From Endozoicomonas sp. 8E (GTDB taxonomy: Bacteria > Pseudomonadota > Gammaproteobacteria > Pseudomonadales > Endozoicomonadaceae): a DNA stretch of 64,000 nt. Location of the stretch: the NCBI RefSeq assembly GCF_032883915.1, contig NZ_CP120717.1, positions 4,905,697-4,969,696 on the forward strand. Reading direction: 5' to 3'. The notes beneath the pieces are model-generated. The model did no database searches. It was not told the origin of the DNA and saw nothing but the letters and a program-made list of their open reading frames with translations. Below, in pieces: positions 1-11,239 of the stretch (the first letter of the stretch is position 1; each line of letters starts with the position of its first letter). The translations under genes were made by a program, and so were the position numbers.

Positions 1-1453
1 GAATTATATCTTCAAGTTTTTCACCCAGCTCTGTCGTCAGCCTCACAGCCAAAGCACCGATGTCTCCGGCCCCCTGGGTCAAAACCAGGTCATTGTCTTC
101 AACAACAGCTTGCAAAACAGTACTAACTTCATCAGGACTGGAAATAAAAACAGGCTCCAGCTGGCCTCTTTGACGAATACTTCGACAGAGGCTTCGTGTA
201 TCTGCACCCGGAATCGGTTCTTCTCCTGCCGGATAGACTTCCATCAAAAGCAAGACATCAACCTGGGACAGCACCTCAACGAAATCTTCGTAAAGATCTC
301 TGGTTCTCGAATAGCGGTGTGGCTGATAAACCATAACCAGCCGCTTGTCTGGCCATCCAGCGCGGATAGCCTTGATCGTTGCCGCCACCTCAGTCGGGTG
401 GTGCCCATAATCATCAACGAGCATCATCTGGGCTGAGTCAGTCTGAAAGTGCCCCTGCACCTGGAATCGTCTGCCAACCCCCTGGAACTGCCTGAGTCCT
501 TCACAGATTACGTCATCAGGCATTCCTTCATCCGATGCAACTATGAAGGTGGCAAGCGCATTGAGAACATTGTGACGACCAGGAATATTCAGCTCAACTT
601 TTACCTTTTTATTATCTTTAGATTTCCGCTCCAGCTCAAAAGAGGTTTTCATACCCTTTTGCTGAATATTAACAGCCCGGAAATCGGCCCCCTCACTCTC
701 ACCATAAGTAATAACTTGTCGTTTAATTAATGGTAACAGTTCTTTTACCACAGGGCAGTCTGTACAGACCACAGCCAAGCCATAAAATGGCAGGTTGTGA
801 ATAAAACTGACAAAGGTTTTCTTTAACTTGTCAAAGCTTCCTTCATAGGTAGCCATATGATCTGCATCAATGTTGGTGACAATAGAAACCATCGGCTGCA
901 GATGCAGGAAAGATGCGTCTGACTCATCCGCTTCTGCCACGAGGTATCGACTGCCTCCAAGCTTGGCATTGGTACCGGCAGAATTCAGACGACCGCCAAT
1001 CACAAAAGTAGGATCCAGACCACCATACCCTAACACCGAGGCCAACAGACTGGTCGTGGTTGTCTTGCCATGGGTACCTGCCACTGCGATACCATGACGG
1101 TAGCGCATCAGTTCGGCCAGCATCTCAGCTCTGGGAACTACTGGTACACGTTTCTCTCTTGCCGTAACCACTTCCGGATTTTCCAAAGCGACTGCTGTGG
1201 AAGTGACCACTACATCCGCCCCTTCAACATTGGCAGCTTCATGACCAATAAAGACTTTAATTCCCTGATCTTCCAAACGTTGGGTTACCGGTGAGCGTCG
1301 AATATCTGATCCCGAGATCTGATACCCCTGGTTCTTAAGCACTTCTGCGATACCGCACATGCCCGAACCACCTATGCCAACAAAATGAATATTTTTTATA
1401 CGACGCATTTCAGGTATAGGAGCCACAGGAAAAATAGGCTTATTAGCGGACAT
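1..1453 (-). CDS. murC: UDP-N-acetylmuramate--L-alanine ligase (partial, C-terminus cut by window edge)
   Basis: MurC adds L-alanine to UDP-MurNAc, the first amino acid step of the peptidoglycan stem peptide, in the cytoplasm. Translated from the ATG at 1451-1453 the protein shows the N-terminal dinucleotide-fold loop GIGGSGM (about residues 25-31) and the Mur ligase ATP loop [10 protein letters not shown] (about 125-134). The frame stays open to base 1, so about 484 residues are present and only a few should be missing. The start overlaps the last 11 bases of murG, which supports translational coupling and this start. It is the last visible gene of the dcw cluster. Confidence 0.95.
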   Translation of the reverse strand, partial: MSANKPIFPVAPIPEMRRIKNIHFVGIGGSGMCGIAEVLKNQGYQISGSDIRRSPVTQRLEDQGIKVFIGHEAANVEGADVVVTSTAVALENPEVVTAREKRVPVVPRAEMLAELMRYRHGIAVAGTHGKTTTTSLLASVLGYGGLDPTFVIGGRLNSAGTNAKLGGSRYLVAEADESDASFLHLQPMVSIVTNIDADHMATYEGSFDKLKKTFVSFIHNLPFYGLAVVCTDCPVVKELLPLIKRQVITYGESEGADFRAVNIQQKGMKTSFELERKSKDNKKVKVELNIPGRHNVLNALATFIVASDEGMPDDVICEGLRQFQGVGRRFQVQGHFQTDSAQMMLVDDYGHHPTEVAATIKAIRAGWPDKRLVMVYQPHRYSRTRDLYEDFVEVLSQVDVLLLMEVYPAGEEPIPGADTRSLCRSIRQRGQLEPVFISSPDEVSTVLQAVVEDNDLVLTQGAGDIGALAVRLTTELGEKLEDII

Positions 1454-2531
1454 GAGCCACCTCCAGACAATGATCAGCTACTTCCTCAGCCGCCATGGGC
1501 CTGGCGACATCGCCTGCAGCCCTGGCCATAGTCACCAGCTGTTCAGGATTGCCCACAAAATTCTCTAACATATTAATCAGACAGGTTTCGTTCAGTTCTT
1601 TCTGCTGCATCATCATGGCGGCCCCCTGATTAACCAGGTACTGACCATTGACGGTTTGATGATCATCAACAGCATGGGGATAAGGTACCAGCAGGGCCGC
1701 CCTTCGGGCCATCGCCAGCTCTGAGACGGTGAGGGCTCCAGAGCGACAAACCACCAGATCTGCCCACTCATAGGCACCGGCCATATCATCGATAAAGGGT
1801 TCTACGCGCCCCTCCACACCCAGAGCACGATATAACTCACGGGTAGCATCCAGATTATTCTTGCCAGTCTGATGCCAAACCTCGAAGCGACCTTTAAACC
1901 GGGTGAGTACTTTTGGAACCAGCTCGTTGATGGCTGCAGCGCCACTACTGCCACCAACTACCAACAGTCTTAAAGCCCTGCCATCCAGTTGAGAAGGTAA
2001 ATCCGAATTAGCAATATCCGCTCTTACCGGATTACCGGTCAGAATAAATTTACCAGAGCCACTCTCTGGGCCAAAAGCACCGGGAAAAGCCATCAATACT
2101 TTACGGGCAATTCTTGACAAAACCTTGTTCGTGAAGCCTGCAATCGCATTCTGCTCGTGAACCACCAGAGGAATACCTGACAAACGCGCGGCCACCCCAC
2201 CCGGCCCTGTGACAAAACCACCCATTCCCAGAACACAAACAGGCTTGCAGCTTCGAATCACTTTCAAGGCACGAAACAGTGAAACAGCGAGCTTCCAGGG
2301 TGCTTTCAGTAAAAAGCTGAAGCCTTTACCCCTCAGTCCGGTGACCGGGATATAGCTGATTTCAAATCCATGGCGCGGCACCAGTTCAGCTTCCATACTG
2401 TTAGCCGTACCCAACCAGTGAATAGCGTAGCCACGCTTCTCAAGTTCTCCGGCAGTGGCCAGCGCAGGGAAAATATGCCCGCCAGTACCACCTGCCATTA
2501 TTAAAACGGTAGGTTTGTCAGAAGTACTCAT
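1443..2531 (-). CDS. murG: undecaprenyl-PP-MurNAc-pentapeptide GlcNAc transferase
   Basis: MurG transfers GlcNAc from UDP-GlcNAc to lipid I, making lipid II on the inner face of the cytoplasmic membrane. The 362-residue protein has the expected length. It shows the glycine-rich loop [10 protein letters not shown] (residues 14-23) that binds the acceptor, a second glycine loop GGSSGA near the start of the C-terminal domain, and a UDP-GlcNAc pocket region containing [10 protein letters not shown]. Its first codon overlaps the ftsW stop by 4 bases and its end overlaps the murC start, so it is part of one continuous transcript. Confidence 0.97.
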   Translation of the reverse strand: MSTSDKPTVLIMAGGTGGHIFPALATAGELEKRGYAIHWLGTANSMEAELVPRHGFEISYIPVTGLRGKGFSFLLKAPWKLAVSLFRALKVIRSCKPVCVLGMGGFVTGPGGVAARLSGIPLVVHEQNAIAGFTNKVLSRIARKVLMAFPGAFGPESGSGKFILTGNPVRADIANSDLPSQLDGRALRLLVVGGSSGAAAINELVPKVLTRFKGRFEVWHQTGKNNLDATRELYRALGVEGRVEPFIDDMAGAYEWADLVVCRSGALTVSELAMARRAALLVPYPHAVDDHQTVNGQYLVNQGAAMMMQQKELNETCLINMLENFVGNPEQLVTMARAAGDVARPMAAEEVADHCLEVAHVR

Positions 2532-3715
2532 GACAATCCCCTGCTTTTATCATCTGTTTTGACATTAAACAGCCGTCGTTCATAATCAATTCGCAGCAAC
2601 AACCCAAAAGCCAGGCAGTTTATCAACAGGCTGCTGCCTCCATAACTGATCAGGGGCAACGCCAAACCTTTTGTGGGCAGCAACCCGGTATTTACAGCAA
2701 TATTGATCAACGCCTGACTGCCATACAACAAGCCGATTCCATAGGCAACATAGCCATGAAACAGTAGTTTTTTTGCTTCTGCCCGGTAACCGATTTGCAG
2801 CGCTCGCCAGGAAATAAACAGAATCAGAGTCAGGACAGAGACCGCCCCAAGGACACCAAACTCTTCAGCCAGAACGGCAAAGACAAAATCTGTATGAGCT
2901 TCCGGCAAATAGAACAGCTTTTGCAGACTGTTACCCAATCCCTCGCCAAACCATTCACCTCGCCCAAAAGCAATCAGGGACTGAGTCAACTGATAGCCAC
3001 TACCGAAGGCATTGGCCCAGGGGTCCATATAAGAAGTCAGACGTGCCATGCGATAAGGTTCAAAAACAATCAAGGCGGCAATAGACCCGACCAGCACCAG
3101 GAACAGAATAACGAACTGCCAGAGTCTGGCGCCTGCCAGAAAAATCATTCCCATGGAAGCGCCCATCAACACCACAAGCGCCCCAAGGTCTGGCTCCATC
3201 AGCAACAGTAAAGATGAGACAAAAAGAATAGTCATAGGCTTGAAAAAGCCGGTCCATCTGGTTCTGACTTCGTCCAACCGACGCACCAGGTAAGCCGCAA
3301 GATAAACGACAATCATCAATTTGGCCGCTTCTGATGCCTGCAGATTGAAAAAGCCCAGAGGAATCCAGCGAACACTGCCATTGACCTCCCGACCCACAAC
3401 CAGCACAGCCAGCAGCATCCCCAGACCACCAAAAAGTGAAAGCCAGCTGTACTTCTCAATAGTTGTTACCGGAACCATCAAAATGACACCCATCAGCAAC
3501 AGCCCGACGAAAACAAAAAAAGCCTGCTTGATGAGGATATAAAACGGATTGGAGTAAAGACTGCCCGCCACTTCCATGGAAGCGGAACTGACCATAATCA
3601 AACCAATCACAAGAAGTCCCAGCACAGCACCCAGCAGCGGCAGGTCAAGAACACTGCCGCGGCGACCTGTAAAAGGCGATCTTATTTCGCTGAGAAACTT
3701 CTGGTGTAGAGTCAT
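2528..3715 (-). CDS. ftsW: lipid II glycosyltransferase FtsW (SEDS family)
   Basis: FtsW is the septal SEDS-family peptidoglycan polymerase that works with FtsI at the divisome. The 395-residue product is almost entirely membrane segments, about ten hydrophobic helices. It carries the SEDS signatures ending in the C-terminal LPLISYGGSSLL motif, and the E/D-rich loop region EAHTDFVFAVLAEEFG. Start and stop overlap murD and murG by 4 bases each. Its place between murD and murG is the standard dcw position, which separates it from the elongation paralog RodA. Confidence 0.96.
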   Translation of the reverse strand: MTLHQKFLSEIRSPFTGRRGSVLDLPLLGAVLGLLVIGLIMVSSASMEVAGSLYSNPFYILIKQAFFVFVGLLLMGVILMVPVTTIEKYSWLSLFGGLGMLLAVLVVGREVNGSVRWIPLGFFNLQASEAAKLMIVVYLAAYLVRRLDEVRTRWTGFFKPMTILFVSSLLLLMEPDLGALVVLMGASMGMIFLAGARLWQFVILFLVLVGSIAALIVFEPYRMARLTSYMDPWANAFGSGYQLTQSLIAFGRGEWFGEGLGNSLQKLFYLPEAHTDFVFAVLAEEFGVLGAVSVLTLILFISWRALQIGYRAEAKKLLFHGYVAYGIGLLYGSQALINIAVNTGLLPTKGLALPLISYGGSSLLINCLAFGLLLRIDYERRLFNVKTDDKSRGLS

Positions 3716-5067
3716 GCAAGACGCTCCCTGACCAGAGTCATAAAGCTATCGCCACGCTGCTCGAAACTCTCGAACATATCAAAACTGGCACAAGCGGGTG
3801 CCAGCAGGACAGCATCACCGCTTTCACTGACCTCGCAGGCACGATCTACTGCAGCAGCCAGACTCTTAACATATTGAACCGGGATAACGCCATTGACGGC
3901 TTTACCAATATCAGGTGCGTCACGCCCTATCAGCACAAGCTCACGACCGAACTTTTGTAATGGCTGTTTCAGCTGATTAAAGTCCGCCCCCTTGCCGTCC
4001 CCACCGGCAATGAGAACAATTTTTCCGGTCAGAGTCGCACCCAGACCTTCGATAGCCGCAACCGATGCCCCAACATTGGTGGCTTTGGAATCATTAATCC
4101 AAACCACACCGTTTTTTTCAGCTACCCATTGGCATCGATGAGAAAGACCTGTGAAGCGGCACAGAGCCTTCAGCATGGGTGTCATCGGGATGCCCACTGA
4201 TTCACCCAGGGCCAGAGCAGCCAGTGCATTCAATTGATTATGACGACCCGGCAACTTCATGGCCGCTGTATTGATGAGTCTTTTGACACCTTTACAAAGC
4301 CACGTACCCTCTTCATCTTCAATAAGACCATAGTCGTGTAAATCAGGCTTGCCAGAAGTAAACGCTGTTGCGGGAGTAGCCTCGGGAAGAAGAGGTACAG
4401 TCAGAGCATCCTGCTTGTTGTATACCGCATGTTTACAGCCACGGTATATACGCTGCTTTGCCTTATGGTAGTCCATCATGGTCTTATAACGATCCATATG
4501 ATCAGGACTGATATTCAGTACCGTCGCGGCGGCTGCACGTAAAGAATGAGTGGTTTCCAGCTGGAAGCTGGACAATTCCAGGATATAGAGATCAACATTT
4601 TCTCTCTCAAGAAGTTCAAGTGCTGGAGTACCAATATTGCCACCCACAGCAACTCTCAAACCAGCCTCTTGAGCCATGTCTCCCAACAGAGTTGTCACAG
4701 TGCTCTTGCCGTTAGAGCCAGTTATGGCGACAACAGGTTTATCCACCTCGCGACAGAACAGCTCAATATCACCAACAGCTTCAGCACCCTTACTGACAGC
4801 CTCAGCAATCTCGGGAGTAGCCAGAGCAAGACCGGGACTGAGAATCAACTCATCAGCCCCATTCAGCCAGCCCGGGTTCAATCCACCCAGATGGACAGGA
4901 ACATCCGGGAAAGTGGCCTTGAGCTCGTCAATGCCAGGAGGATTCTCCCGGGTATCCATCACTTTAAATGGGCGTTGTCTTTCAGCAAGATATCGCACAC
5001 AGGACATTCCGGTCTTGCCGAGTCCTACAACTACTCTTGTACGATTTGAGCTTATCAGTGCTGACAC
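3712..5067 (-). CDS. murD: UDP-N-acetylmuramoyl-L-alanine--D-glutamate ligase
   Basis: MurD adds D-glutamate to UDP-MurNAc-L-Ala. The 451-residue protein has an N-terminal Rossmann-like UMP-binding loop (GLGKTGMS, residues 15-22), the central ATP loop GSNGKST (117-123) and the Mur ligase C-terminal domain with HRCQW and NDSKATN motifs. Length fits the family. It overlaps ftsW by 4 bases and is separated from mraY by 25 bases. Confidence 0.96.
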   Translation of the reverse strand: MSALISSNRTRVVVGLGKTGMSCVRYLAERQRPFKVMDTRENPPGIDELKATFPDVPVHLGGLNPGWLNGADELILSPGLALATPEIAEAVSKGAEAVGDIELFCREVDKPVVAITGSNGKSTVTTLLGDMAQEAGLRVAVGGNIGTPALELLERENVDLYILELSSFQLETTHSLRAAAATVLNISPDHMDRYKTMMDYHKAKQRIYRGCKHAVYNKQDALTVPLLPEATPATAFTSGKPDLHDYGLIEDEEGTWLCKGVKRLINTAAMKLPGRHNQLNALAALALGESVGIPMTPMLKALCRFTGLSHRCQWVAEKNGVVWINDSKATNVGASVAAIEGLGATLTGKIVLIAGGDGKGADFNQLKQPLQKFGRELVLIGRDAPDIGKAVNGVIPVQYVKSLAAAVDRACEVSESGDAVLLAPACASFDMFESFEQRGDSFMTLVRERLA

Positions 5068-5092
5068 GCGTATTTTTCCCGAGCAAAGTGTG

Positions 5093-6175
5093 TTAACGAA
5101 TCTTCAGTGACGCAAGACCAACCAGGACCAGAATCAGGGTAATGATCCAGAAACGGACAATCACCCGGGGCTCAGGCCAACCCTTCAATTCAAAATGATG
5201 GTGCAGTGGCGCCATACGGAATATTCTGCGCCCGGTGAGCTTGAACGAAGCTACCTGGAGAATCACCGATACTGTCTCCATCACAAAAACTCCCCCCATA
5301 ATGACCAGCACAATTTCCTGACGCACAATAACCGCCAGTACACCTAATGCCGCTCCGAGCGCCAAAGCACCTACATCCCCCATAAAGACCTGTGCGGGAT
5401 AGGTATTAAACCAGAGAAATGCCAGACCCGCTCCACCGATAGCGGCGCAAAAAACCACCAACTCACCCGAGCCGGGCACAAAAGGAATGAACAGGTACTG
5501 GGCAAAATTCACATGACCGCTGGCATAAGCAAAAACAGCCAATGCAGAAGCCACCAGAACGGTAGGCATGATCGCCAGACCATCCAGACCATCTGTCAGA
5601 TTCACAGCATTACTGCAACCGACAATGGTCAGGTAAGCCAGTACAATAAAAAAGGGCCCAAGATCAATGACGATATTTTTGAAGAAAGGCACAATCAGAC
5701 TGGTCTCTACCGGTGAATTAGCCGTAGCGTAGAGAAAAACAGCTGCACCCAGCCCGGCTACCGACTGCCAGAAAAACTTCCAGCGAGCTGGCAGGCCCCT
5801 TGAATTTTTTTCCACCACCTTACGGTAGTCGTCCACCCAACCAACAATCCCGAATACCGCCGTCACCAGTAAAACTACCCAGATGTAGCGATTACTCAGG
5901 TTCGCCCAGAGCAGGGTACTGACTGCAATACAGACCAGAATCAATGCTCCACCCATAGTCGGGGTTCCAGCCTTGCTGAGGTGAGATTGTGGACCATCAT
6001 CACGCACTGCCTGACCAATCTGGTGATAGCTCAGCCGACGAATCATATAGGGGCCGAGACAGAGCCCCATTCCCAATGCAGTAAGCACACCCAGAATGGC
6101 TCTGAGTGTGAGGTATTTAAAAACGGCAAAGCCGTGATAGTATTGCGTTAGAAATTCCGCAAGCCAGAGCAGCAT
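5093..6175 (-). CDS. mraY: phospho-MurNAc-pentapeptide translocase
   Basis: MraY links phospho-MurNAc-pentapeptide to undecaprenyl phosphate, forming lipid I in the cytoplasmic membrane. The 360-residue length is the same as in E. coli. Visible motifs are the first loop [17 protein letters not shown] with the conserved aspartate pair, [10 protein letters not shown], the [11 protein letters not shown] segment and the [11 protein letters not shown] motif near the C-terminus; about ten membrane helices are apparent. The start codon overlaps the murF stop by one base (TAATG). Confidence 0.97.
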   Translation of the reverse strand: MLLWLAEFLTQYYHGFAVFKYLTLRAILGVLTALGMGLCLGPYMIRRLSYHQIGQAVRDDGPQSHLSKAGTPTMGGALILVCIAVSTLLWANLSNRYIWVVLLVTAVFGIVGWVDDYRKVVEKNSRGLPARWKFFWQSVAGLGAAVFLYATANSPVETSLIVPFFKNIVIDLGPFFIVLAYLTIVGCSNAVNLTDGLDGLAIMPTVLVASALAVFAYASGHVNFAQYLFIPFVPGSGELVVFCAAIGGAGLAFLWFNTYPAQVFMGDVGALALGAALGVLAVIVRQEIVLVIMGGVFVMETVSVILQVASFKLTGRRIFRMAPLHHHFELKGWPEPRVIVRFWIITLILVLVGLASLKIR

Positions 6176-7632
6176 TAGCAGCGCTCTCCCTTAAATTCTG
6201 ATCCCACCAGGGATCTGACTACATCCAACATTTTCATTCCATTCGATCCCTTGACGAGAACCGTGATGGGACAATCCGCCTGTTGCTCTCTGAACGCCTG
6301 TATCCGACATCTTACCCAGTTCGAGAGAGCCTCTTTATCATTTAAATGTTTTGCTTTCATGCCTCGTTGACCATCGCCAGGTTCACGACTGAATGCATCA
6401 ACAGAGGCAACGGTCGCCTCACCATAGGCAGCAAAACAATCAATATGCCGGGTAGCAGCATACTTACCTACATCAACATGCCGGGCTTCACTCACCTCAC
6501 CAAGATCCAGCATATCCCCCAGTACCATGATGGTTTTACCCTCGCAGTCTGCCAACTGATCAATGGCAGCAAGAGTGGCAATGGGACTGGCGTTATAGCT
6601 TTCGTCGATGACCAGAAGACCCTTCGACAGGGGGTAACGGGTTCCTCTTTGTTGATAAGGCCGGGCATTTTCCAGTCCTCTGGCAATAATGTCCAGCCCG
6701 AGTCCGACGGCAGATGCCGCTGCGGCCACACAACAGGCATTCTGAACCTGATGTTTTCCCCAGAAAGACAAATTGACGGTCGACTGTTTTTCAACCCCTT
6801 CCTGAACAACATGCAACCTGAAGCTCATACCTTCAGTCGTTGAAGATACCTCAGAGGCAAACACATCGGCTTCCCGTTTATTCAGACTGAAGGACAACAC
6901 TTTTCGATCAGGCTGTTTCAAAGCTCTCTCTTTCCAGAGTTGAAAGCTGGGGTCATCCAAGTTAAGTACTGCAGTACCGCTTTTTTTGAGACCGTCGAGA
7001 ATAAAGCCCTTCTCATGAATAACGCCTTCAAGCGTTAACAAATCCTTAAGATGATTCTCTGAGGCATTGGTAATGATGGAAACATCCGGTTCAGTCAGGC
7101 GAGTAATATAATCAATCTCACCCGGAGAACTGGTTCCTAACTCAATCACTGCATAATCTTGATCTTCTTCCAGCCTGAACAGAGTCAGAGGCACACCATA
7201 AGCGTTATTCAGATTCCCCCGGGTGGCCAGAACCTTACCGGCCTGCTCAAAGACAGAGGCCAGCATCTCTTTGACAGATGTTTTGCCGCAGGTCCCGGTC
7301 ACTGCCACCACAGGCTCATGGAAGCACTCACGGTTAAACTGCCCCAGTCGCCCAAGTGCTTTATCAGTGTCCTGAACCTGAATCTGGGGAATTCCGAGAC
7401 CTTCAACGGGCATCTGAACCACAACCGCCGAAGCGCCTGCAGCCTCAGCCTGCCCCGCATAGGCATGACCATCAAACCGGGGCCCCTTGATGGCCACAAA
7501 AAGATTACCTTGCTCGAGGGTTCTGGTATCAATGCTTATACCGGTTATGGCGGCATCATGACCAGAATTGCCCGCCAGCAAAGTACCCCGGAGCACAGCG
7601 GCCAGTTCAGAAAGGGTAAACGGACGAATCAT
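6175..7632 (-). CDS. murF: UDP-MurNAc-tripeptide--D-alanyl-D-alanine ligase
   Basis: MurF adds D-Ala-D-Ala to finish the UDP-MurNAc-pentapeptide. At 485 residues it is slightly longer than the usual 450-460. The ATP loop is [11 protein letters not shown] (about residue 110), with cysteine where many homologs have serine. The later motifs NASENHL and IDESYNASP, typical of MurF, are present. It overlaps murE by 4 bases upstream and mraY by one base downstream. Confidence 0.95.
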   Translation of the reverse strand: MIRPFTLSELAAVLRGTLLAGNSGHDAAITGISIDTRTLEQGNLFVAIKGPRFDGHAYAGQAEAAGASAVVVQMPVEGLGIPQIQVQDTDKALGRLGQFNRECFHEPVVAVTGTCGKTSVKEMLASVFEQAGKVLATRGNLNNAYGVPLTLFRLEEDQDYAVIELGTSSPGEIDYITRLTEPDVSIITNASENHLKDLLTLEGVIHEKGFILDGLKKSGTAVLNLDDPSFQLWKERALKQPDRKVLSFSLNKREADVFASEVSSTTEGMSFRLHVVQEGVEKQSTVNLSFWGKHQVQNACCVAAAASAVGLGLDIIARGLENARPYQQRGTRYPLSKGLLVIDESYNASPIATLAAIDQLADCEGKTIMVLGDMLDLGEVSEARHVDVGKYAATRHIDCFAAYGEATVASVDAFSREPGDGQRGMKAKHLNDKEALSNWVRCRIQAFREQQADCPITVLVKGSNGMKMLDVVRSLVGSEFKGERC

Positions 7633-9155
7633 ACTACCCTCTCAGTAATCGAACTCGATGATGACTGCCAGAGATTCAGGGCTTTTCTGGCTTCTTCAAT
7701 GTCATCAAAATGATGCCTGACGCCCCTGGACTCCTGATAATCCTCATGCCCCTTGCCTGCGATAAGAACTATGTCCCCGACGGCGGCTTTACAGACAGCC
7801 TGCCGAATAGCATCTGCACGATTGATGACTGATGTCACTGGCCTACCTGCCAGGTCAACTCCTGCCAGCGTATCTCTGATTATTTCCTCAGGATCTTCAC
7901 TTCTGGGATTATCACTGGTCACAACCACTTCATCTGCACCCTCCATAGCGGCACGGGCCATGAGAGGCCTCTTACCGCGGTCGCGATCACCACCGCAACC
8001 AAAAACACAGATTAATTTTGAAGCGCCATGCTCTCTCAATGCTTTGAGAACACTCACAAGGGCATCCGGAGTATGAGCATAGTCCACCACTACCAACGGT
8101 TTCTGATCACCGCCCAACCTTTGCATTCTTCCCGGTACAGTGGTCAGTTGCGGCACCTTTTCAAGCACTCGCTCCAGCGAATAGCCCTGACAACATACAG
8201 CCCCGATAACGGCCAAAAGATTTTCGAGGCTAAAACGACCCAGCTGAGACGTCCTCAACTGACCTTTACCCCAGGGCGTATCAAGGTCAGCCTGGACTCC
8301 ACCGGCATTCAGGAGAATGTTTCGAGCCTTAATATCTGCCTCTTCAGAGGTCATAGAGAAAGTAAAAACTTCAGTATCACCGGAACAACTGGACAGCATC
8401 AGTTCGCTATAGTCATCATCCCGATTAATCACCGCTTTTTTGGTACGGCCGTTGGCAAAAAGCAGAGCCTTGGCTTTTGCATAAGCGTCCATCGTTTTGT
8501 GATAATCAAGATGATCACGACTGACATTTGTAAAAACGCCTACTTCAAACGCTAATTGATCTGCGCGCCCCTGATGAAGCCCATGAGAAGAAACCTCCAT
8601 GGCCATGGAAGACACATCTCTGGCCACCAGCTCAGCTATAAAGCTCTGTGTCGATACAGGGTCTGAAGTGGTATTCAGACAGGGTTCCAGCTCAGTTGGA
8701 AGACCTTTACCCAGGGTTCCCATCAACGCACAAGGCTCACCCAGAAGAGAAAGTAGCTGTGCTGCATACCAACAGGTTGAGGTTTTGCCATTGGTTCCTG
8801 TCACCCCAATCAGTTTCAGCTTTGTCGACGGTTGTCGATAGAATCGATCGGCAAGAAAGCTAATGTGTGTTTTTAAGTTTTCGATAAAAATAACCGGTTT
8901 ACCGGCCAGAAATTCAGTTTCAGAAGATGACTCCCCACTTGAATCAGCCAGCACTGCAGACGCGCCCGCCTCCAGAGCCGCACCAATAAACGCCCGGCCA
9001 TCTGAACTCAGCCCCGGCACAGCCAGAAACAGCTCACCCCCGATCAGCCTGCGGCTGTCGAGGGCCAGTCCTGTGAGGGTCTTGTCTTCATCCAGTGGAG
9101 GTTGATTCAGCTCCGCCAGCACTTCATTTAAAGACGTCATTTGACACGAGGTCAT
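7629..9155 (-). CDS. murE: UDP-MurNAc-L-Ala-D-Glu--meso-DAP ligase
   Basis: MurE adds the third stem residue. The ATP loop GTNGKTST is at about residues 120-127. The DNPR motif (in TSDNPRSEDP) is the known specificity signature for meso-diaminopimelate rather than lysine, so the wall is predicted to be of the Gram-negative meso-DAP type. The 508-residue reading uses the ATG that overlaps the ftsI stop by 4 bases; an internal ATG five codons later is an alternative start. Confidence 0.95.
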   Translation of the reverse strand: MTSCQMTSLNEVLAELNQPPLDEDKTLTGLALDSRRLIGGELFLAVPGLSSDGRAFIGAALEAGASAVLADSSGESSSETEFLAGKPVIFIENLKTHISFLADRFYRQPSTKLKLIGVTGTNGKTSTCWYAAQLLSLLGEPCALMGTLGKGLPTELEPCLNTTSDPVSTQSFIAELVARDVSSMAMEVSSHGLHQGRADQLAFEVGVFTNVSRDHLDYHKTMDAYAKAKALLFANGRTKKAVINRDDDYSELMLSSCSGDTEVFTFSMTSEEADIKARNILLNAGGVQADLDTPWGKGQLRTSQLGRFSLENLLAVIGAVCCQGYSLERVLEKVPQLTTVPGRMQRLGGDQKPLVVVDYAHTPDALVSVLKALREHGASKLICVFGCGGDRDRGKRPLMARAAMEGADEVVVTSDNPRSEDPEEIIRDTLAGVDLAGRPVTSVINRADAIRQAVCKAAVGDIVLIAGKGHEDYQESRGVRHHFDDIEEARKALNLWQSSSSSITERVV

Positions 9156-10933
9156 GTTCCATCCTGCTTCAGTTTTATAACTCCAGTCTGCTTCAGACCG
9201 GGTCTTTCAGCTGTCAGTACCTTTTCTTCACTGGGTCTGACACCCAGCATCCGCAAAGCCTGACCATTGACCCTGGAAAACACCGGACCGGCTATGACGC
9301 CACCGTAGTAATCTTGACCAGCCGGGTCATCAATAATGACAACAGTGGCAATGCGAGGATTTTCCACCGGAGCCACACCGGCAAAGAGACCCACGTAACG
9401 ATCTTCAAGGTAGCCACTGCCACCCACTTTTTTAACCGTTCCCGTTTTGCCACCCACATTGTAGGACTTGACGGCACCGCGCCAGCCAGTTCCTCCTTTA
9501 CCCATCACTTTGCCAAGCATTTCCATGACATCATGAGCCACATCTTCATTCATAACCCGAACACCATCAGGTGCTACATCACGCCTGATCAGTGATGCTG
9601 GCCTCAGTAAACCACCAGACCCCAGTACAGAATAAGCTTGTGCGAGCTGTAATGGCGTGACTGTCAAGCCATAACCAAAGGACAGGGTAGCCACTTCAAT
9701 GTCGCTCCAGCGATCCTTATAAGGGAGAAACCCAGCCCTCTCTCCGGGAAAGCCCGTTCCCGGGCTCTGCCCGATACCGACACGGCGCAGCAGATCTACA
9801 ACCTTATCGACACCGATATCCAATGCCATCTTGGTGACACCAATATTGCTGGACTTCTTCAAAACAGTTTCGACATCAATGGTTCCAAACCCCCTGACAT
9901 CCTTAACCGCATTTTGTCCAACACGCATATAGCCAACGCCAGTTTTAATCCGGGTATAGCGATCATACATGCCCGTCTCCATAGCTGCCGCCACAGTAAA
10001 AGGCTTGAGGGTAGAGCCTGGCTCCACCAGATCAGTCATCACCCGGTTTCTCATTCGGTAAGGCTGAAGCCCGGTACGATTATTCGGGTTGTAGGACGGC
10101 TGATTGACCATAGCCAGAATCTCTCCGGTCTGGACATCCATCATCACCAGCGAGCCCGCTGTGGCTTTGGCCTTTTCTACAGCACTTTTCAGCTCACGAT
10201 AAGCCATATACTGGAGCCTGGAATCAATACTGAGCATCAATTCCTTACCGGGTTGGGCGCTTTTCACGAGTTCGGCCTCTCTGGCAAGACGACCCCGGCG
10301 ATCTTTCAGCAGCCTGCGGGTTCCCTCGGAGCCGGTTAACCAATGATCATATCCCAGCTCCACCCCTTCCTGACCTTTGTCATCAATACCGGTAATACCC
10401 ACCAGATGCGACGTCACTTCACCCATAGGGTAGTAACGTCGCTGTTCATCAAGAATGTGCACGCCCGGCACTTTCAGAGCTTCGACTTTCTCACTCTGCT
10501 CCGGTGTCATCTGACGTTTAAGATAGATAAATTCCTTTGCTGCGTTGCTTGTTACCTTTTTTGCCAGCCAGCTTTCATCAACCTTCAGGGCAAATGCCAG
10601 CTTCTGCCAGTGCTCTGGTGCCTTGATCAAGTCCTGGGGGTCAGCCCATACAGTCATCACAGGGGCACTTACCGCCAAAATCTTACCGTTTCGATCAAAT
10701 ATGACGCCCCGGTGAGCGGGTATGGACTCATGGCGAACAGATCGTTTATCACCTTCGCTCTGAAGAAAATGACGATTTAAAACCTGAAGATCTACGAGGC
10801 GGTAACCAATCACCAGGCCAGCCATTATAAACAACAGCTGCAGAAGCTTGACTCGCCAGCGATAAGGAATAGCCCTTTCCTCGCCAGCGTGTTCTTTTCT
10901 GCTGGCACTGGCCGCTCTTGCTGCAGTTTTCAC
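9152..10933 (-). CDS. ftsI: septal peptidoglycan transpeptidase PBP3
   Basis: FtsI cross-links septal peptidoglycan as the class B PBP partner of FtsW. The 593-residue protein has a short cytoplasmic N-terminus, one membrane anchor (about residues 30-46), a class B dimerisation domain, and the transpeptidase motifs STLK (S307-K310), SSN (361-363) and KTG (496-498). It overlaps ftsL by 4 bases upstream and murE downstream, so all of these are probably translated from one transcript. Confidence 0.97.
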   Translation of the reverse strand: MKTAARAASASRKEHAGEERAIPYRWRVKLLQLLFIMAGLVIGYRLVDLQVLNRHFLQSEGDKRSVRHESIPAHRGVIFDRNGKILAVSAPVMTVWADPQDLIKAPEHWQKLAFALKVDESWLAKKVTSNAAKEFIYLKRQMTPEQSEKVEALKVPGVHILDEQRRYYPMGEVTSHLVGITGIDDKGQEGVELGYDHWLTGSEGTRRLLKDRRGRLAREAELVKSAQPGKELMLSIDSRLQYMAYRELKSAVEKAKATAGSLVMMDVQTGEILAMVNQPSYNPNNRTGLQPYRMRNRVMTDLVEPGSTLKPFTVAAAMETGMYDRYTRIKTGVGYMRVGQNAVKDVRGFGTIDVETVLKKSSNIGVTKMALDIGVDKVVDLLRRVGIGQSPGTGFPGERAGFLPYKDRWSDIEVATLSFGYGLTVTPLQLAQAYSVLGSGGLLRPASLIRRDVAPDGVRVMNEDVAHDVMEMLGKVMGKGGTGWRGAVKSYNVGGKTGTVKKVGGSGYLEDRYVGLFAGVAPVENPRIATVVIIDDPAGQDYYGGVIAGPVFSRVNGQALRMLGVRPSEEKVLTAERPGLKQTGVIKLKQDGT

Positions 10934-11226
10934 GGCATCACCATTTTGATACTTCCAGCGTCAGGCACTTCCATGTTCAACTCATCCCTTGCAATTCTCT
11001 CCACTCGCCCCGGACTGGTCAGGGAGCTGTGCTCCAAAAGCAACTTCCCCCATTCAACCTGGGCCTTGTTTCTCTGCTCAAACGCCTGCTGGAGTTCATT
11101 ATGAAGCAGCCTGTTTTCATGCTTGACGAAGCTCACAGCCACCCCTGACACCAGAACACCGGCCAGCAATATTGCGCTGACTAAATTAGATTTCCGAAAC
11201 AACGCCTGCAACGGTTTTCTATCCAT
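10930..11226 (-). CDS. ftsL: cell division protein FtsL
   Basis: A 98-residue bitopic protein with one hydrophobic segment (residues about 15-32) followed by a heptad-patterned periplasmic region (KHENRLLHNELQQAFEQRNK), as expected for the FtsL coiled coil that joins FtsB and FtsQ. Sequence conservation in this family is low; identification rests on size, topology and its position between rsmH and ftsI. The ORF starts 13 bases after rsmH and overlaps ftsI by 4 bases. Confidence 0.93.
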   Translation of the reverse strand: MDRKPLQALFRKSNLVSAILLAGVLVSGVAVSFVKHENRLLHNELQQAFEQRNKAQVEWGKLLLEHSSLTSPGRVERIARDELNMEVPDAGSIKMVMP

Positions 11227-11239
11227 TTCTACAGCCTTG